Origin: Paenibacillus spongiae
GTDB taxonomy: Bacteria > Bacillota > Bacilli > Paenibacillales > Paenibacillaceae
NCBI RefSeq assembly: GCF_024734895.1
Contig: NZ_CP091430.1
Location: forward strand, 5,784,501 to 5,848,500
Direction: 5' to 3'
DNA: 64,000 nucleotides
Below, one piece after another: positions 8,539 to 17,516 of the stretch (the stretch's first letter is position 1; every line of letters starts with the position of its first letter). The notes below the pieces were generated by a model that saw nothing but the letters and a program-made list of their open reading frames with translations, was not told where the DNA came from and made no database searches. The translations under genes were made by a program, and so were the position numbers.

Positions 8539-10071
8539 CTACTCTCCCTTGTTCACCGCAGGCTTTTTCCGCTGTCTTTGCGGATTTTCTCGATTCATCA
8601 GGCTGGGCCGCATAATCATCTTGGACCAAGGCATCCGGAATATCGTATCCTTCTGGTCTTTCATCACGAAAGGTCCGAATGGCAGCATATATGGAACGCC
8701 AAACGAACGAAGCGTGCATAAATGGATAACCATGGCGATGATACCGATCAGCATGCCATACATCCCGAAGGAAGCGGATAATCCCATGAGCAGGAAGCGG
8801 ATCATCCGGATGGTGATCGACATATTGGTCGTTGGAATGACATAGCTTGCGATGGCTGTGATGGACACGATAATAACCATGGCCGCCGACACGATGCCGG
8901 CTTCGACCGCCGCCTGTCCGATTACAAGCGTGCCGACGATCGATACGGCTTGTCCGACCGTCCGCGGCATTCTGACCCCTGCCTCGCGCAGAATTTCGTA
9001 CGTCACTTCCATCATCAGCGCTTCGATGAATGCCGGGAACGGGACGCCTTCCCGCTGGGCTGCCAGGTTGATTAACAGCCCTGTAGGCAGCATCTCCTGA
9101 TGAAACGTCGTAATGGCAATGTAGAAGGACGGCGCCAGCATAGCGATAAAGAAACTGATCATCCGAATCACCCGCAGCAGCGTACTGATATCCGCGCGTT
9201 GATAGTAGTCCTCCACCGATTGAAAGAAATGAACGAACAAGCCCGGTACCGTCAGAACGAAGGGCGTGCCGTCAATCACGATGGCTACTCTGCCTTCCAG
9301 CAGCGCAGCTGCGACCGCATCGGGCCTCTCGGTATTGTTGATCGTCGGGAACGGGGTCAGCGTCTTATCCTGGATTAATTCTTCGATATAGCCGCTCTCC
9401 AGAATTCCGTCAATATCAATCTTATCGAGGCGCTGTCGCACTTCCCGAACGATCTTGTCCTCCGCGACATTGCGCAAATATACGATGCCGACCTGCGTCT
9501 TCGTCACGCGTCCGATTTGTCTGGATTCGATCCATAAATTCGGATCCTTGATTCTGCGGCGAATCAGCACGACGTTCTTCCGGTAGTTCTCCGTGAAGGC
9601 TTCCATCGGGCCGCGAATGACCGACTGCGTTATCGGCTCGCTCACTGTGCGTTCCTCGATCCCGAAGACGTCGATTCGAAGCGCTGTCGCCGATCCGTCC
9701 AGCAGCAGAATGGCATCGCCGGAGAACATGGCGTTGAATAGCGGCATCAGCTGCTCAACTTCATTAATATTGCCCGCAGATAGCACATCGTCTTTCAGCG
9801 CCAGCAGCGCGCTCACGCCCGGCTGCGGCTGAAAATTCGCGCCGTCATTCCTTAAGGAGAGCACAGGCGCGATAATCGTATCGTGCATGACCGCCGAGTC
9901 AACCATCCCGTCGATATAGAGCAGCGCCGCCCGCCAATGATCTCCCCATTGGAAGTTCTTTACGATGAGATCCGGACTGCAGCCGAGCGCATTCTGAATC
10001 ATGGCAATATTATCGTCAAGATGTGGAAGCAAGGGCGTATCCGTATCCGTGATGTCTGCTTTTGTGCTCAT
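8539..10071 (-). CDS. Spore germinant receptor A subunit (GerAA family)
   Basis: GerAA-family proteins have a large soluble N-terminal domain and a cluster of membrane helices; they form the channel-like core of the germinant receptor. The 510-residue protein shows conserved stretches such as RRIKDPNLWIESRQIGRVTKTQVGIVYL (residues approx. 165-195, quoted in part), PFPTINNTERPD and EALMMEVTYEILREAGVRMP. It is the first gene of the operon. A ribosome-binding site GGAG is 5 bases before the ATG and a sigma-G-like promoter lies about 50 bases upstream. Confidence 0.95.
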   Translation of the reverse strand: MSTKADITDTDTPLLPHLDDNIAMIQNALGCSPDLIVKNFQWGDHWRAALLYIDGMVDSAVMHDTIIAPVLSLRNDGANFQPQPGVSALLALKDDVLSAGNINEVEQLMPLFNAMFSGDAILLLDGSATALRIDVFGIEERTVSEPITQSVIRGPMEAFTENYRKNVVLIRRRIKDPNLWIESRQIGRVTKTQVGIVYLRNVAEDKIVREVRQRLDKIDIDGILESGYIEELIQDKTLTPFPTINNTERPDAVAAALLEGRVAIVIDGTPFVLTVPGLFVHFFQSVEDYYQRADISTLLRVIRMISFFIAMLAPSFYIAITTFHQEMLPTGLLINLAAQREGVPFPAFIEALMMEVTYEILREAGVRMPRTVGQAVSIVGTLVIGQAAVEAGIVSAAMVIIVSITAIASYVIPTTNMSITIRMIRFLLMGLSASFGMYGMLIGIIAMVIHLCTLRSFGVPYMLPFGPFVMKDQKDTIFRMPWSKMIMRPSLMNRENPQRQRKKPAVNKGE

Positions 10072-10118
10072 TTGTTCTCCTTCTCATGCATCGAACAAGA
10101 GGTAAATTACGGTGCGCT

Positions 10119-10148
10119 TAGTGTGGCCCAAAATAAGGATTTCATTCT
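10119..10148 (-). promoter_or_regulatory. Sigma-G-like promoter of the ger operon
   Basis: On the minus strand AGAATG (-35; consensus TGHATR, five of six) is followed after 17 bases by CACACTA (-10; consensus CATAMTA, six of seven). It overlaps the stop codon of the upstream flavoprotein gene and sits about 50 bases before gerA-A. Forespore expression is what germinant receptors need. Confidence 0.65.
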
Positions 10149-11062
10149 TGTTCGCCAGTTGGCACCGGTATGCCAAGCAAGCTTTTGTGCATCCATATCG
10201 CCGCCTGAGCCCCGTCGCCCATCGCGATGGATACCTGTTCGGAGTGCGCCACGACGTCGCCCGCGCTCCAAACATGGATCGCGTTGGTCATTTTCGTCCG
10301 GGGATTGGCCAATATATGCCGATTATCATGGAGAGTAACGCCCAGCTGCTGCGCCAGCTCCGACCGGACCTGATTGCCCCCCATCGCAACAAAGCCTTTA
10401 TCCGCCGCGATTCGTCTGCCGCTGTCCAGCACGAGTCCGCGAAGCTCATCCCCATCCGTTATTAAGCTTGCGACCGCTTCATGGACATAATCGATACCCA
10501 GCGCCTGCAGCCGCTCCCGCTGCTGCTCGTCGATATCGGCGGCCTCATGGTTGATATAGATAAGGTCTTGCGACCAATAAGCAAGCGTAATCGCCATCTC
10601 CGCGCCAACCTGTCCTGAACCTAGCACGACCGTTCGCTTGCCGGATATTTCATAGCCGTCGCAATCCGGACAGACGTAGATGCTGCGCCCTAAACAAGGC
10701 AGCAGCCCGGGCAGCTCCGGCAGACGATCCATGATCCCTGTCGCCAGCAGCAGCCGCTTTGTCTGGATACGCGTCCCGCTGTCCGTCGTCAGCTGAAACA
10801 GCTCACCCGAACGTTCCGCCTTCTCCACCCGGGCCTGCATAAATTTAATGCCCAGCTTCTCCGCCTGGCTCCGTCCCAGCTCCCGCAGCTCCTGACCGCT
10901 GACCCCTTCGGGCCATCCCAACAAATTGTTATAGCTCCGGCACAAGACAGAGCGCCCGTCATGAGCATCGATTACCAGCGCATTGCGCCGGTATCTGCCC
11001 AGTTGAATGGCCGCCTGCAGGCCGGCGATACCTCCGCCGACGATCGCACAATCTACATTCAT
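10142..11062 (-). CDS. Thioredoxin-reductase-like FAD/NAD(P)H disulfide oxidoreductase
   Basis: The 306-residue protein has the two dinucleotide-binding motifs of low-molecular-weight thioredoxin reductases: FAD motif VGGGIAGLQAA near residue 8 and NAD(P)H motif VLGSGQVGAEMA near 146. The redox-active pair is C131-P-D-C134 between them, whereas classical TrxB has CATC; the CPDC form is found in TrxB-like relatives. A C-terminal FAD contact (HVWSAGDVV) is present. The physiological partner is unknown: no thioredoxin or ferredoxin gene is nearby. Bacillithiol-disulfide reductase or ferredoxin reductase roles are alternatives within the superfamily. Confidence 0.88.
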   Translation of the reverse strand: MNVDCAIVGGGIAGLQAAIQLGRYRRNALVIDAHDGRSVLCRSYNNLLGWPEGVSGQELRELGRSQAEKLGIKFMQARVEKAERSGELFQLTTDSGTRIQTKRLLLATGIMDRLPELPGLLPCLGRSIYVCPDCDGYEISGKRTVVLGSGQVGAEMAITLAYWSQDLIYINHEAADIDEQQRERLQALGIDYVHEAVASLITDGDELRGLVLDSGRRIAADKGFVAMGGNQVRSELAQQLGVTLHDNRHILANPRTKMTNAIHVWSAGDVVAHSEQVSIAMGDGAQAAIWMHKSLLGIPVPTGEQE

Positions 11063-11155
11063 GGCAATTCTTCATCCTTTCCTTATAGCGGAACTTATCC
11101 TACAAACTTCATTATGCCGGACAGACAAGCGGCTTAAACTTGGACCCTTAGGTCA

Positions 11156-11184
11156 TTACCAATATCAGCGAATAGGTGTATGAT
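11156..11184 (+). promoter_or_regulatory. Possible sigma-A promoter of the MdtG-like gene
   Basis: TTACCA (-35, four of six) and TATGAT (-10, five of six) are 17 bases apart, about 80 bases before the gene. Confidence 0.4.
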
Positions 11185-11266
11185 AGAATGACCGATTGTT
11201 CAGGACCGATTCAGCAAGAATGAATTATAACAGGCGTCATTGTGCCGACATAAGGATGTGATACGC

Positions 11267-12478
11267 ATGGGATTTTCATGGAAACGGAATTTGATCGTGT
11301 TATGGACAGGCGTATTCTTCTGCAGTACCGCTTACTCCATCTCCATTCCGTTCATTCCAATCTTTCTTCACACGGAACTGGGCGTTAACAGCAATCTCGA
11401 ATTGTGGTCCGGCTTTGCGTTCGGCATCACGTTTCTAGCCAGCGCGCTCATCTCCCCGTTCTGGGGATCGCTCGCGGATAAGTACGGCCGGAAGCCGATG
11501 CTGATCCGCTCCGGCTTCAGTCTTGCCGTACTCTACTGCCTCACCTTCTTTATCTATGATCCGTATTTGTTCCTTCTCCTGCGGATATTTCAAGGGCTGC
11601 TTGCCGGGTATGTGCCTGCAGCGATTGCGCTTGTCGCAACCAATACGCCGGAGGAGAAGACAGGCTATGCGCTAGGTATTATGGCAACCGCAGGCGCAAC
11701 GGGAGGCATTATCGGTCCGCTCGTCGGCGGCGTGGTGAGCCACTATTGGGGAAACCGGGAGGCGTTTCTGTTCTCCGGGGGCGTCGTGCTCGTCGCTGCG
11801 CTCATTGCAACCCTGTTTGCCAAAGAGATGAATTTTAATCGTTCGGCCGTGCGCCCGTCGATTCGCGACGACTTGAAGCAAGCCTTGTCCAACCGGACCT
11901 TCGTCGTCATTCTAAGCGTTGCGGCGCTGGGTACGTTCTCCGTTATGATTTTGGAACCCCTCCTGACGGTATATGTCATGAAGCTGGGCGTGGAGCAGGG
12001 GGAAGCATCGCTGAAATCGGGGATTATCTTCTCGGCGGTTGGAATAGCGACACTTATTGCCGCGCCGCGCTGGGGCAAAGCCGGCAGCAAGCTCGGCTTC
12101 TCCAATGTGCTCTTTATCGGCTTGCTCGGCGGCGGGATCGGGAACATTCTTCAGTTCTTCGTCGGCCACTATGTCGAATTCGGAATACTGCGCTTCGTGT
12201 ACGGTTTGTTCTTCGCAGCCGTCTATCCGTCGATTAATGCGATGATCGTCCAGGTGACGGATCCATCGTTCCGCGGCCGCGCTTTCAGCTTGAATCAATC
12301 CGGCACCCAGCTCGCGACGATGCTCGGACCGATAATCGGCGGGGTGCTCGGCGGCTGGATTCCGATCCGCTGGGTATTCATCATTAATGGATCGATGCTG
12401 CTCATCGCAGCGATGCTGTTGAAGAAACAGCGGCTGGAGGAGGCCGTTCAGAAGAAGGTTGCACAGGCAAGCGGATAA
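11267..12478 (+). CDS. MFS multidrug exporter, MdtG-like
   Basis: This is a 403-residue, 12-helix major facilitator of the drug:H+ antiporter (DHA1) type. The motif-A loop GSLADKYGRKPML, the stretch IFQGLLAGYVPAA and the motif-C-like region ATAGATGGIIGPLVGG resemble MdtG of E. coli and its Gram-positive relatives. ATG at 11267 is preferred because AAGGATG lies 8 bases upstream; a TTG at 11240 would add nine residues. The substrate is not predictable. A strong bidirectional terminator follows. Confidence 0.9.
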   Translation: MGFSWKRNLIVLWTGVFFCSTAYSISIPFIPIFLHTELGVNSNLELWSGFAFGITFLASALISPFWGSLADKYGRKPMLIRSGFSLAVLYCLTFFIYDPYLFLLLRIFQGLLAGYVPAAIALVATNTPEEKTGYALGIMATAGATGGIIGPLVGGVVSHYWGNREAFLFSGGVVLVAALIATLFAKEMNFNRSAVRPSIRDDLKQALSNRTFVVILSVAALGTFSVMILEPLLTVYVMKLGVEQGEASLKSGIIFSAVGIATLIAAPRWGKAGSKLGFSNVLFIGLLGGGIGNILQFFVGHYVEFGILRFVYGLFFAAVYPSINAMIVQVTDPSFRGRAFSLNQSGTQLATMLGPIIGGVLGGWIPIRWVFIINGSMLLIAAMLLKKQRLEEAVQKKVAQASG

Positions 12479-12481
12479 AAT

Positions 12482-12520
12482 AAAGCCACCATCTGCTCTC
12501 GTACAGCAGATGGTGGCTTT
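12482..12520. terminator. Strong bidirectional terminator
   Basis: The arms AAAGCCACCATCTGCT and AGCAGATGGTGGCTTT form a 16-bp stem with a 7-base loop between two convergent genes. T-rich flanks are present on both sides. Confidence 0.85.
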
Positions 12521-12559
12521 GTTGTATTGACCGAATGATTTGTTGTGATATCGGCCTTA

Positions 12560-13732
12560 TTATTCGAACCGCAGCGCTTCGATCGGCTTCAAATTCGATG
12601 CCTTGTTGGCCGGAAACAAGCCGAATACGACGCCGATGAAGACGGAGAAGCCGAAGGCGAGCATCATCACGGGAATCGACAGGGACACGCCCATGTTCAA
12701 GGCCTTCGAGGCGAACTGCGCAATCGCGATGCCCAGACCGACCCCAAGCAATCCGCCCAGTCCGCTAAGCGCAACGGATTCGATCAGGAACTGGATCATG
12801 ATGTCCTTCTTCTTCGCTCCGATCGCTTTGCGGATGCCGATCTCCCTCGTGCGCTCCGTTACAGAGACGAGCATTATGTTCATAATCCCGATCCCGCCAA
12901 CCAGCAAGGAGATGGCCGCTATGCCTCCTAGCGCAACGGAGAGCGTAGCGGATATGCTGCTGAACGAATCCAGCACATCCTGCTGATTGAATACCCGGTA
13001 GCTGTTCGTGTTCCCGCGGAAGGTCTTGGCGAGCCCTGCTTCCAGCTCAGAGACGACCGTCTTCATCTGGTCCGCTTCCTTGACTTGCACGTAGATCGTC
13101 CTCACGCCCTTGGATTTAAACAGCCGCTCGGAGGAAGTAATCGGAATGATGACCACATCGTCATTCGAGCCGCTCAGCGAGCTGCCTTTCTCCGCCAGCA
13201 ATCCGACAACCTTGTACCGGATGCCGTTGATAAGAACGGATTGTCCAACCGGATTTTGCCCTGCGAACAATTCCTCCGCGGTGCTGGATCCAAGCAGCGC
13301 GATCTTCTGATAGTAATCCAAGTCGATCTGCGAAACAAACCGACCCGCCGCAATCTGATAATCCCGCACATCGATATAATCCGGCGTTGTCCCGATTACG
13401 CTGACGCTAACGCTGGCGGTGCCGAATTTCACATTGCCGTTCTGCGTATTGGCAGGTGCGGCATATTCCACGCCTCCCTTATCGGTCAGCTCCTCCGCCT
13501 CCTGGTAGGTAATCGTCGTCGTCGCTCCGCGGCCCGTAATGTTGACGGTCAGCAGATTGGTTCCCAGACTGGCGACTTGATCCGTGACCGCCTTCGTCGC
13601 GCCTTGTCCGAGAGAAACAAGCGAGATGACGGCCGTAACGCCGATAATGATGCCAAGCATGGTCAGCAAGGATCTCATTTTGTTGCCTAGAATGCTTTTG
13701 ACGGCCATCTTAAGGGCTTGTCCGACGTTCAC
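12560..13732 (-). CDS. ABC transporter permease, MacB/YknZ type
   Basis: The protein has the MacB-type architecture: one N-terminal membrane helix in the context NKMRSLLTMLGIIIGVTAVI, a large extracellular domain of about 200 residues (MacB-PCD), and an FtsX domain with three helices at the C terminus, including the family stretch RTREIGIRKAIGAKKKDI. Start GTG at 13732 is chosen because GGTGA lies just upstream and homologues start here; it overlaps the ATPase gene by 23 bases. An ATG at 13708 is a shorter option. It is the last gene of the lipoprotein-adaptor-ATPase-permease operon. Confidence 0.92.
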   Translation of the reverse strand: MNVGQALKMAVKSILGNKMRSLLTMLGIIIGVTAVISLVSLGQGATKAVTDQVASLGTNLLTVNITGRGATTTITYQEAEELTDKGGVEYAAPANTQNGNVKFGTASVSVSVIGTTPDYIDVRDYQIAAGRFVSQIDLDYYQKIALLGSSTAEELFAGQNPVGQSVLINGIRYKVVGLLAEKGSSLSGSNDDVVIIPITSSERLFKSKGVRTIYVQVKEADQMKTVVSELEAGLAKTFRGNTNSYRVFNQQDVLDSFSSISATLSVALGGIAAISLLVGGIGIMNIMLVSVTERTREIGIRKAIGAKKKDIMIQFLIESVALSGLGGLLGVGLGIAIAQFASKALNMGVSLSIPVMMLAFGFSVFIGVVFGLFPANKASNLKPIEALRFE

Positions 13733-14438
13733 GCGTCTCACCGCCTTCTTCACTGATGCGTCCGTCTTGAATGCGGATGACGCGGCCAGCCTGCTGCGAT
13801 ATCGACAAATCATGCGTAATGAGGACAATCGTATGCCCCTGCTTGTTCAGTTGCTTCATCAACCCCATCACTTCGACGCCCGTACGCGTATCGAGCGCGC
13901 CCGTCGGTTCATCCGCGAGCAGAATCGGAGGATTGCCGGCCAGCGCTCTGGCAATCGCGACACGCTGCTGCTGGCCGCCCGATAATTCGCTCGGCTTATG
14001 ATGAACCCGGTCCGCAAGCCCGACCTTGCTCAACGCTTCAATGGCCTGTTCCTTGCGGAGCCTGCCCGCTACGCCTCTGTAGATCAGCGGAAGCTCCACA
14101 TTCTCATAGGCAGAGAGCTTGCTTAACAGATTAAAGCCTTGAAAGATAAAGCCGATCTTGCGATTCCGGATCTCCGCTAATTTGTTCTCCTTGAGCCGGC
14201 TCACTTCCTCGTTATCGAGCCAATAGCTTCCCGTCGTCGGCGAATCGAGGCAGCCGATGACATTCATCAGCGTCGACTTTCCCGAACCCGAAGGGCCGAT
14301 AATGGCGACGAAATCGCCATGATCGATGCGGATTGATATATCGCTCAGCGCATGGACGGTCTCGCCTCCCATCTTGTACTGCTTGGACAACTGATCGATT
14401 CGGATTAACGGTTCACGATTCGCTTGTTTCGCGTCCAT
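13710..14438 (-). CDS. ABC transporter ATP-binding protein, MacB/LolD/YknY type
   Basis: The 242-residue ATPase has Walker [10 protein letters not shown], the signature LSGGQQQR, Walker [14 protein letters not shown] and the switch histidine in LITHD. It energises the MacB-type permease encoded immediately downstream. Its ATG follows the stop of the adaptor gene directly (TAG then ATG), so the genes are coupled. The cassette resembles B. subtilis yknXYZ, which protects against a cannibalism toxin, but other exports such as peptides or lipids are equally possible. Confidence 0.95.
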   Translation of the reverse strand: MDAKQANREPLIRIDQLSKQYKMGGETVHALSDISIRIDHGDFVAIIGPSGSGKSTLMNVIGCLDSPTTGSYWLDNEEVSRLKENKLAEIRNRKIGFIFQGFNLLSKLSAYENVELPLIYRGVAGRLRKEQAIEALSKVGLADRVHHKPSELSGGQQQRVAIARALAGNPPILLADEPTGALDTRTGVEVMGLMKQLNKQGHTIVLITHDLSISQQAGRVIRIQDGRISEEGGETRERRTSP

Positions 14439-15893
14439 CTACCGTCCTCCTCCGCCTCCGGTTGGGCTGCCACCGGTTTGGCTGCCTCCGGCAGGCGGCC
14501 CGCCGGCGGTTCCTTGACGTCCGCCGCCCGTGAATCCGCCGCCCCCGCCGCCGGGAAATCCTCCTCCGCCGCCCAAGCCTCCGAGTCCGCCAAGCCCAGG
14601 CATTCCCGCCTGCTGCTGGTTCATTCCCGCGCTTGCCGCGATTGTCGGCAGAATGACCGCATCCCCTTCTTTCAATCCGGACAGCACTTCAATGTAATCT
14701 TCATTATGAATGCCGACCTCGATCTGCTGCGGCGTTCCGGAACCGAAGCGGCCGGCTCCTCTGGAGGCCGAGCCTTGATCCCTCTGCCGCTGCCATCCCG
14801 TCTGGCCGCCGCTCTGCTCGCCCGGTAGCCCGCCTCTGCCGCCTTGCTGGCCGGAAGGCTCTGCGCCCGGCTGACTGGCCGCACCTTCGCCGCCAGCACC
14901 TTCGCCGCTGGCGGCTTGGCCGCCGTTCCCGCCGCTTGGCTGCCCGCCGGTTCCGCTTCCCGTGCTGCCTGTATCGCCTGCACCCTGGGCGCTGGACGGA
15001 AGCAGGACGATATACCGGTTGCCAAGCGACTGGACGGCATCGATCGGCAGGATCAGCGTATTCTCCTTCTTCTCGATCGAGATGCTCGCCTCGGCCGACA
15101 TCCCGGCCTTCACTTCCTTGGAAGCTTTGACGCTGATCGTCACATCGAAGGTGGCAACGCCGTTGCTTGCCGTTCCTTCATCCGCGATTGCCGCCACTTT
15201 CCCTTCGAAGGTCTGGCCCGTCAGCGCTTCAACCGAAATGACCGCCGATTGCCCTGCCTTGACCTTGGGGATGTCGAGCTCATCGATGCTGACGATGATT
15301 TGCAAATTGTCGTAATCCACGATTTCCGCGATTTGCGTCTGGGGCGTAAGCTCGTCGTCCGCAGCGGCGGCCAGCGATTTGACCGTACCGCCGATCGGAG
15401 CGGTAATGGTGATTTCCTCCTGCTTCTCCTTCAGCTTGGCAATCGTGGTCCGCGACTGCTCGATATCGAGTTTCTGCTTCTTCATTGACAAATCCAGACT
15501 CGATAACGAGTTTGTATCGATCTCGCTTTTATACCGGGTCTGAAGGTCGGTCAGCTCCAGCAGCTTCTTCTCCAGATTCACCTCTTCGGACTTGATTTGA
15601 TCCGAAGTGTCTTCGCCTTCGAGAACGACCAAGACATCGCCTTTCTTGACGACGCTGTTCTCCTTCACCTTGACCTCCTTAATCGTCCCCTGCTTGCCCG
15701 CCATGACCGTCTTGCGGTCCCCAACCTGGATGCTCCCCGTCCCGCTGACGCTGACCTCCAGCGTTCCTTTCCGGACCTGCGTCGTATTGACGGGCGGAGC
15801 GGCCGGCTGTTCATCCTTCTTGAAGTAAAAGTACGCGTATACCGCCCCTGCAACGAGCAGCACACCGACGATAAGCAGCCACCATTTTCTCAT
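14439..15893 (-). CDS. MacA/YknX-type efflux adaptor with long Gly-rich insert and tail
   Basis: A single N-terminal membrane anchor (about 5-24) is followed by a half-lipoyl motif, a coiled-coil hairpin (about 100-155), the second half-lipoyl motif (ITITAPIGGTVKSL) and barrel domains, as in MacA-like adaptors of MacB exporters. Unusual for the family is a Gly/Ser/Gln-rich insert from about residue 303 to 395, in the membrane-proximal region before IEVGIHNEDYIEVLSGLKEGD, and a Gly-rich tail of about 60 residues. It sits between the lipoprotein gene (ATGA overlap) and the ATPase gene. The low-complexity parts could bind cell wall or be disordered spacers. Confidence 0.9.
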   Translation of the reverse strand: MRKWWLLIVGVLLVAGAVYAYFYFKKDEQPAAPPVNTTQVRKGTLEVSVSGTGSIQVGDRKTVMAGKQGTIKEVKVKENSVVKKGDVLVVLEGEDTSDQIKSEEVNLEKKLLELTDLQTRYKSEIDTNSLSSLDLSMKKQKLDIEQSRTTIAKLKEKQEEITITAPIGGTVKSLAAAADDELTPQTQIAEIVDYDNLQIIVSIDELDIPKVKAGQSAVISVEALTGQTFEGKVAAIADEGTASNGVATFDVTISVKASKEVKAGMSAEASISIEKKENTLILPIDAVQSLGNRYIVLLPSSAQGAGDTGSTGSGTGGQPSGGNGGQAASGEGAGGEGAASQPGAEPSGQQGGRGGLPGEQSGGQTGWQRQRDQGSASRGAGRFGSGTPQQIEVGIHNEDYIEVLSGLKEGDAVILPTIAASAGMNQQQAGMPGLGGLGGLGGGGGFPGGGGGGFTGGGRQGTAGGPPAGGSQTGGSPTGGGGGR

Positions 15894-16672
15894 TGCGTGT
15901 TCTCCGCCTTTCTGAACCCTTCCGGTATCGTTCTCTTCAATGCCGCAATAACCGTCGATTGATCCTCATCGAGCCAGAGCGTCAGAATATCGCCGCTCTG
16001 AAGATCGGCAGCCTCAACACGGTTATTCGTCATCCCGCCTTCTCCAAAAGCCATGGCGAAGAGTTCAGTGTCCGCCGTCAGCTTAACCGTGACCTGTTCA
16101 TCGAGAAATTCCATCTGGCCGCCGAAGCCGCCCGCTTGGCCCCGGTTGCCTCTTCCGCCGCTGCCCTCTGCCGGAGGCTGCGGCTGGCCGCTCCCATCGA
16201 CGCCTTCTGCCGGAGGCTGCGGCTGGCCGCTCCCGTCGACGCCCTCTGCCGGAGGCTGCGGCTGGCCGCTCCCATCGACGCCTTCTGCCGGAGGCTGCGG
16301 CTGGCCGCTCCCGTCGACGCCCTCTGCCGGAGGCTGAGGCCGCTCGCCCTGAGGCGCGCCGTTCGAGCCGCCCCGTCCGCCGGAGCCATCGCCGCGCTGT
16401 CTGCCTCCGAAGCCCATTCCACCGCCGGGCATGTCCGCCGGCTGCGTCTTCGATTTCTGCAGCACGATCGAATCCGGCGTTACGCTGACGACCTTGCCCA
16501 TCAGATCGGCCGTCCGTTCCGGAAGCTGAAGCTGTGCTACATCCATCGGCTCGCCTGCCGATGCTTGTCCCGTTTCCGTCGCCGCATCTTCGCCCGCATT
16601 CCCGCACCCGGTGAGCATCGCGGCAAGTACAACCGCCATCGCTGCGCGTTTCCATATCCATCGTTCCTTCAC
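15890..16672 (-). CDS. Lipoprotein with 13-residue Pro/Gly tandem repeats, first gene of the ABC export operon
   Basis: A lipoprotein signal is clear (AAMLTGC, Cys23). A segment about MGKVVSVTPDSIVLQKS and a C-terminal stretch TVKLTADTELFAM...GDILTLWLDED suggest a small DUF5666-like beta domain, interrupted by a low-complexity block with five 13-residue repeats of the type QPQPPAEGVDGSG. Start GTG at 16672 is chosen for the GGAGAGGTGG site 9 bases upstream; ATG at 16693 is an alternative. The stop overlaps the adaptor start (ATGA). I infer a periplasm-side (wall zone) accessory role in the export system; no function is known. Confidence 0.72.
   Translation of the reverse strand: MKERWIWKRAAMAVVLAAMLTGCGNAGEDAATETGQASAGEPMDVAQLQLPERTADLMGKVVSVTPDSIVLQKSKTQPADMPGGGMGFGGRQRGDGSGGRGGSNGAPQGERPQPPAEGVDGSGQPQPPAEGVDGSGQPQPPAEGVDGSGQPQPPAEGVDGSGQPQPPAEGSGGRGNRGQAGGFGGQMEFLDEQVTVKLTADTELFAMAFGEGGMTNNRVEAADLQSGDILTLWLDEDQSTVIAALKRTIPEGFRKAENTQ
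16168..16340. repeat. 39-bp tandem repeat inside the lipoprotein gene, with 78-bp higher-order pattern
   Basis: Units begin at 16168, 16207, 16246, 16285 and 16324, exactly 39 bases apart, each encoding 13 residues. Silent differences alternate strictly (CCATCGACGCCTT in units 1 and 3, CCGTCGACGCCCT in units 2 and 4), so a 78-bp pair was duplicated. The fifth unit diverges after about 16 bases. Confidence 0.95.
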
Positions 16673-16781
16673 GCTCGTGGTCCACCTCTCCATACCGTTA
16701 TCCGGATCTAGCATAGCAGGCCAATATGAACGATCAGTGAACGTATGCTGATGTGGTGCAGACGACAGAAACCTGTACGTC

Positions 16782-16806
16782 AAAAAGCCCACCGACCGGT
16801 GGGCTT
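16782..16806 (-). terminator. Terminator after the M15 peptidase gene
   Basis: Minus-strand arms GCCCACC and GGTGGGC with a GGTC loop are followed by five T residues, about 85 bases past the peptidase stop. Confidence 0.75.
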
Positions 16807-16890
16807 GATAGGTACGATAGATTTATGCAAGAAAGATCGGCTGACGCCGTCTTGGCGGTAAAATGTGTTTCTTACTTCAAGCAGCTTCCT

Positions 16891-17430
16891 CTAGGCAGGC
16901 TTCTCTCCTCTTTGCAAATCGCTGATCGTCAAGCCGAAGCTCATCTGCAGGTGCGGATAATCCGGGAAATCCGGCCAGTCGCCGCCCCACTCGAACCCCA
17001 GCTCCTTGGCGATATCCACGACCTCCATCCAGTCGGACCGCCCGTTCTTATTGCCGTCATAGTCCATGTCCCAGACGACGTCTCCGCTCTTCGTCCGAAG
17101 CGCAAAGTCGATTGCGAGCCCGTAGTTGTGGTAGGATTCCCCGCCTCTTGCATTCGTTACGACCTTGCCCCCGCTTGTCCGCCCTTGATTGTACAGCTCG
17201 TCCTGATGCGCAGCGCTGCGGAAATCATCGGTGATCAGGATGGCGATCCCTTTCTTCTTGACCTTCTTCGCAAGCTCTTCTTTCTTCTGCGCAATGACCG
17301 GGTGGAGCTCCTTCACCTGGTTGGCGTACTTGACTCGATCATGCTTGAGCCGGTCCGGCAGCTCCTGTATAAGATAAACAAGCAGAATGATAATGCCCGC
17401 AATAAGAATAAAATTTCTCCGTTTAACCAT
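16891..17430 (-). CDS. M15-family cell-wall peptidase (CwlK/VanY-like)
   Basis: An N-terminal membrane anchor (about 8-23) precedes a zinc peptidase domain. The M15 metal ligands are visible: SYHNYGLAIDF (His101, Asp108) and GGDWPDFPDYPHLQ (His160). CwlK-type enzymes cut between L-Ala and D-Glu in peptidoglycan stem peptides; D,D-carboxypeptidases of the VanY type share the fold, so the bond is not certain. The 179-residue length is close to CwlK. It stands alone between the export operon and the two-component genes, with its own terminator. Confidence 0.87.
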   Translation of the reverse strand: MVKRRNFILIAGIIILLVYLIQELPDRLKHDRVKYANQVKELHPVIAQKKEELAKKVKKKGIAILITDDFRSAAHQDELYNQGRTSGGKVVTNARGGESYHNYGLAIDFALRTKSGDVVWDMDYDGNKNGRSDWMEVVDIAKELGFEWGGDWPDFPDYPHLQMSFGLTISDLQRGEKPA

Positions 17431-17516
17431 GTGTCTTAGTGCTCCTTAGGGAAAGTGGTTCTCTCTATCATAGCCCCTCGGGTTTAAGAATGGTTAACAT
17501 TAATATTAAGAAAAGG

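Noticed and set aside
16098..16685. Long repeat-containing frame in another reading frame of the lipoprotein gene
   Set aside because: GC-rich 39-bp repeats keep all frames open; only the frame with a lipobox makes sense.
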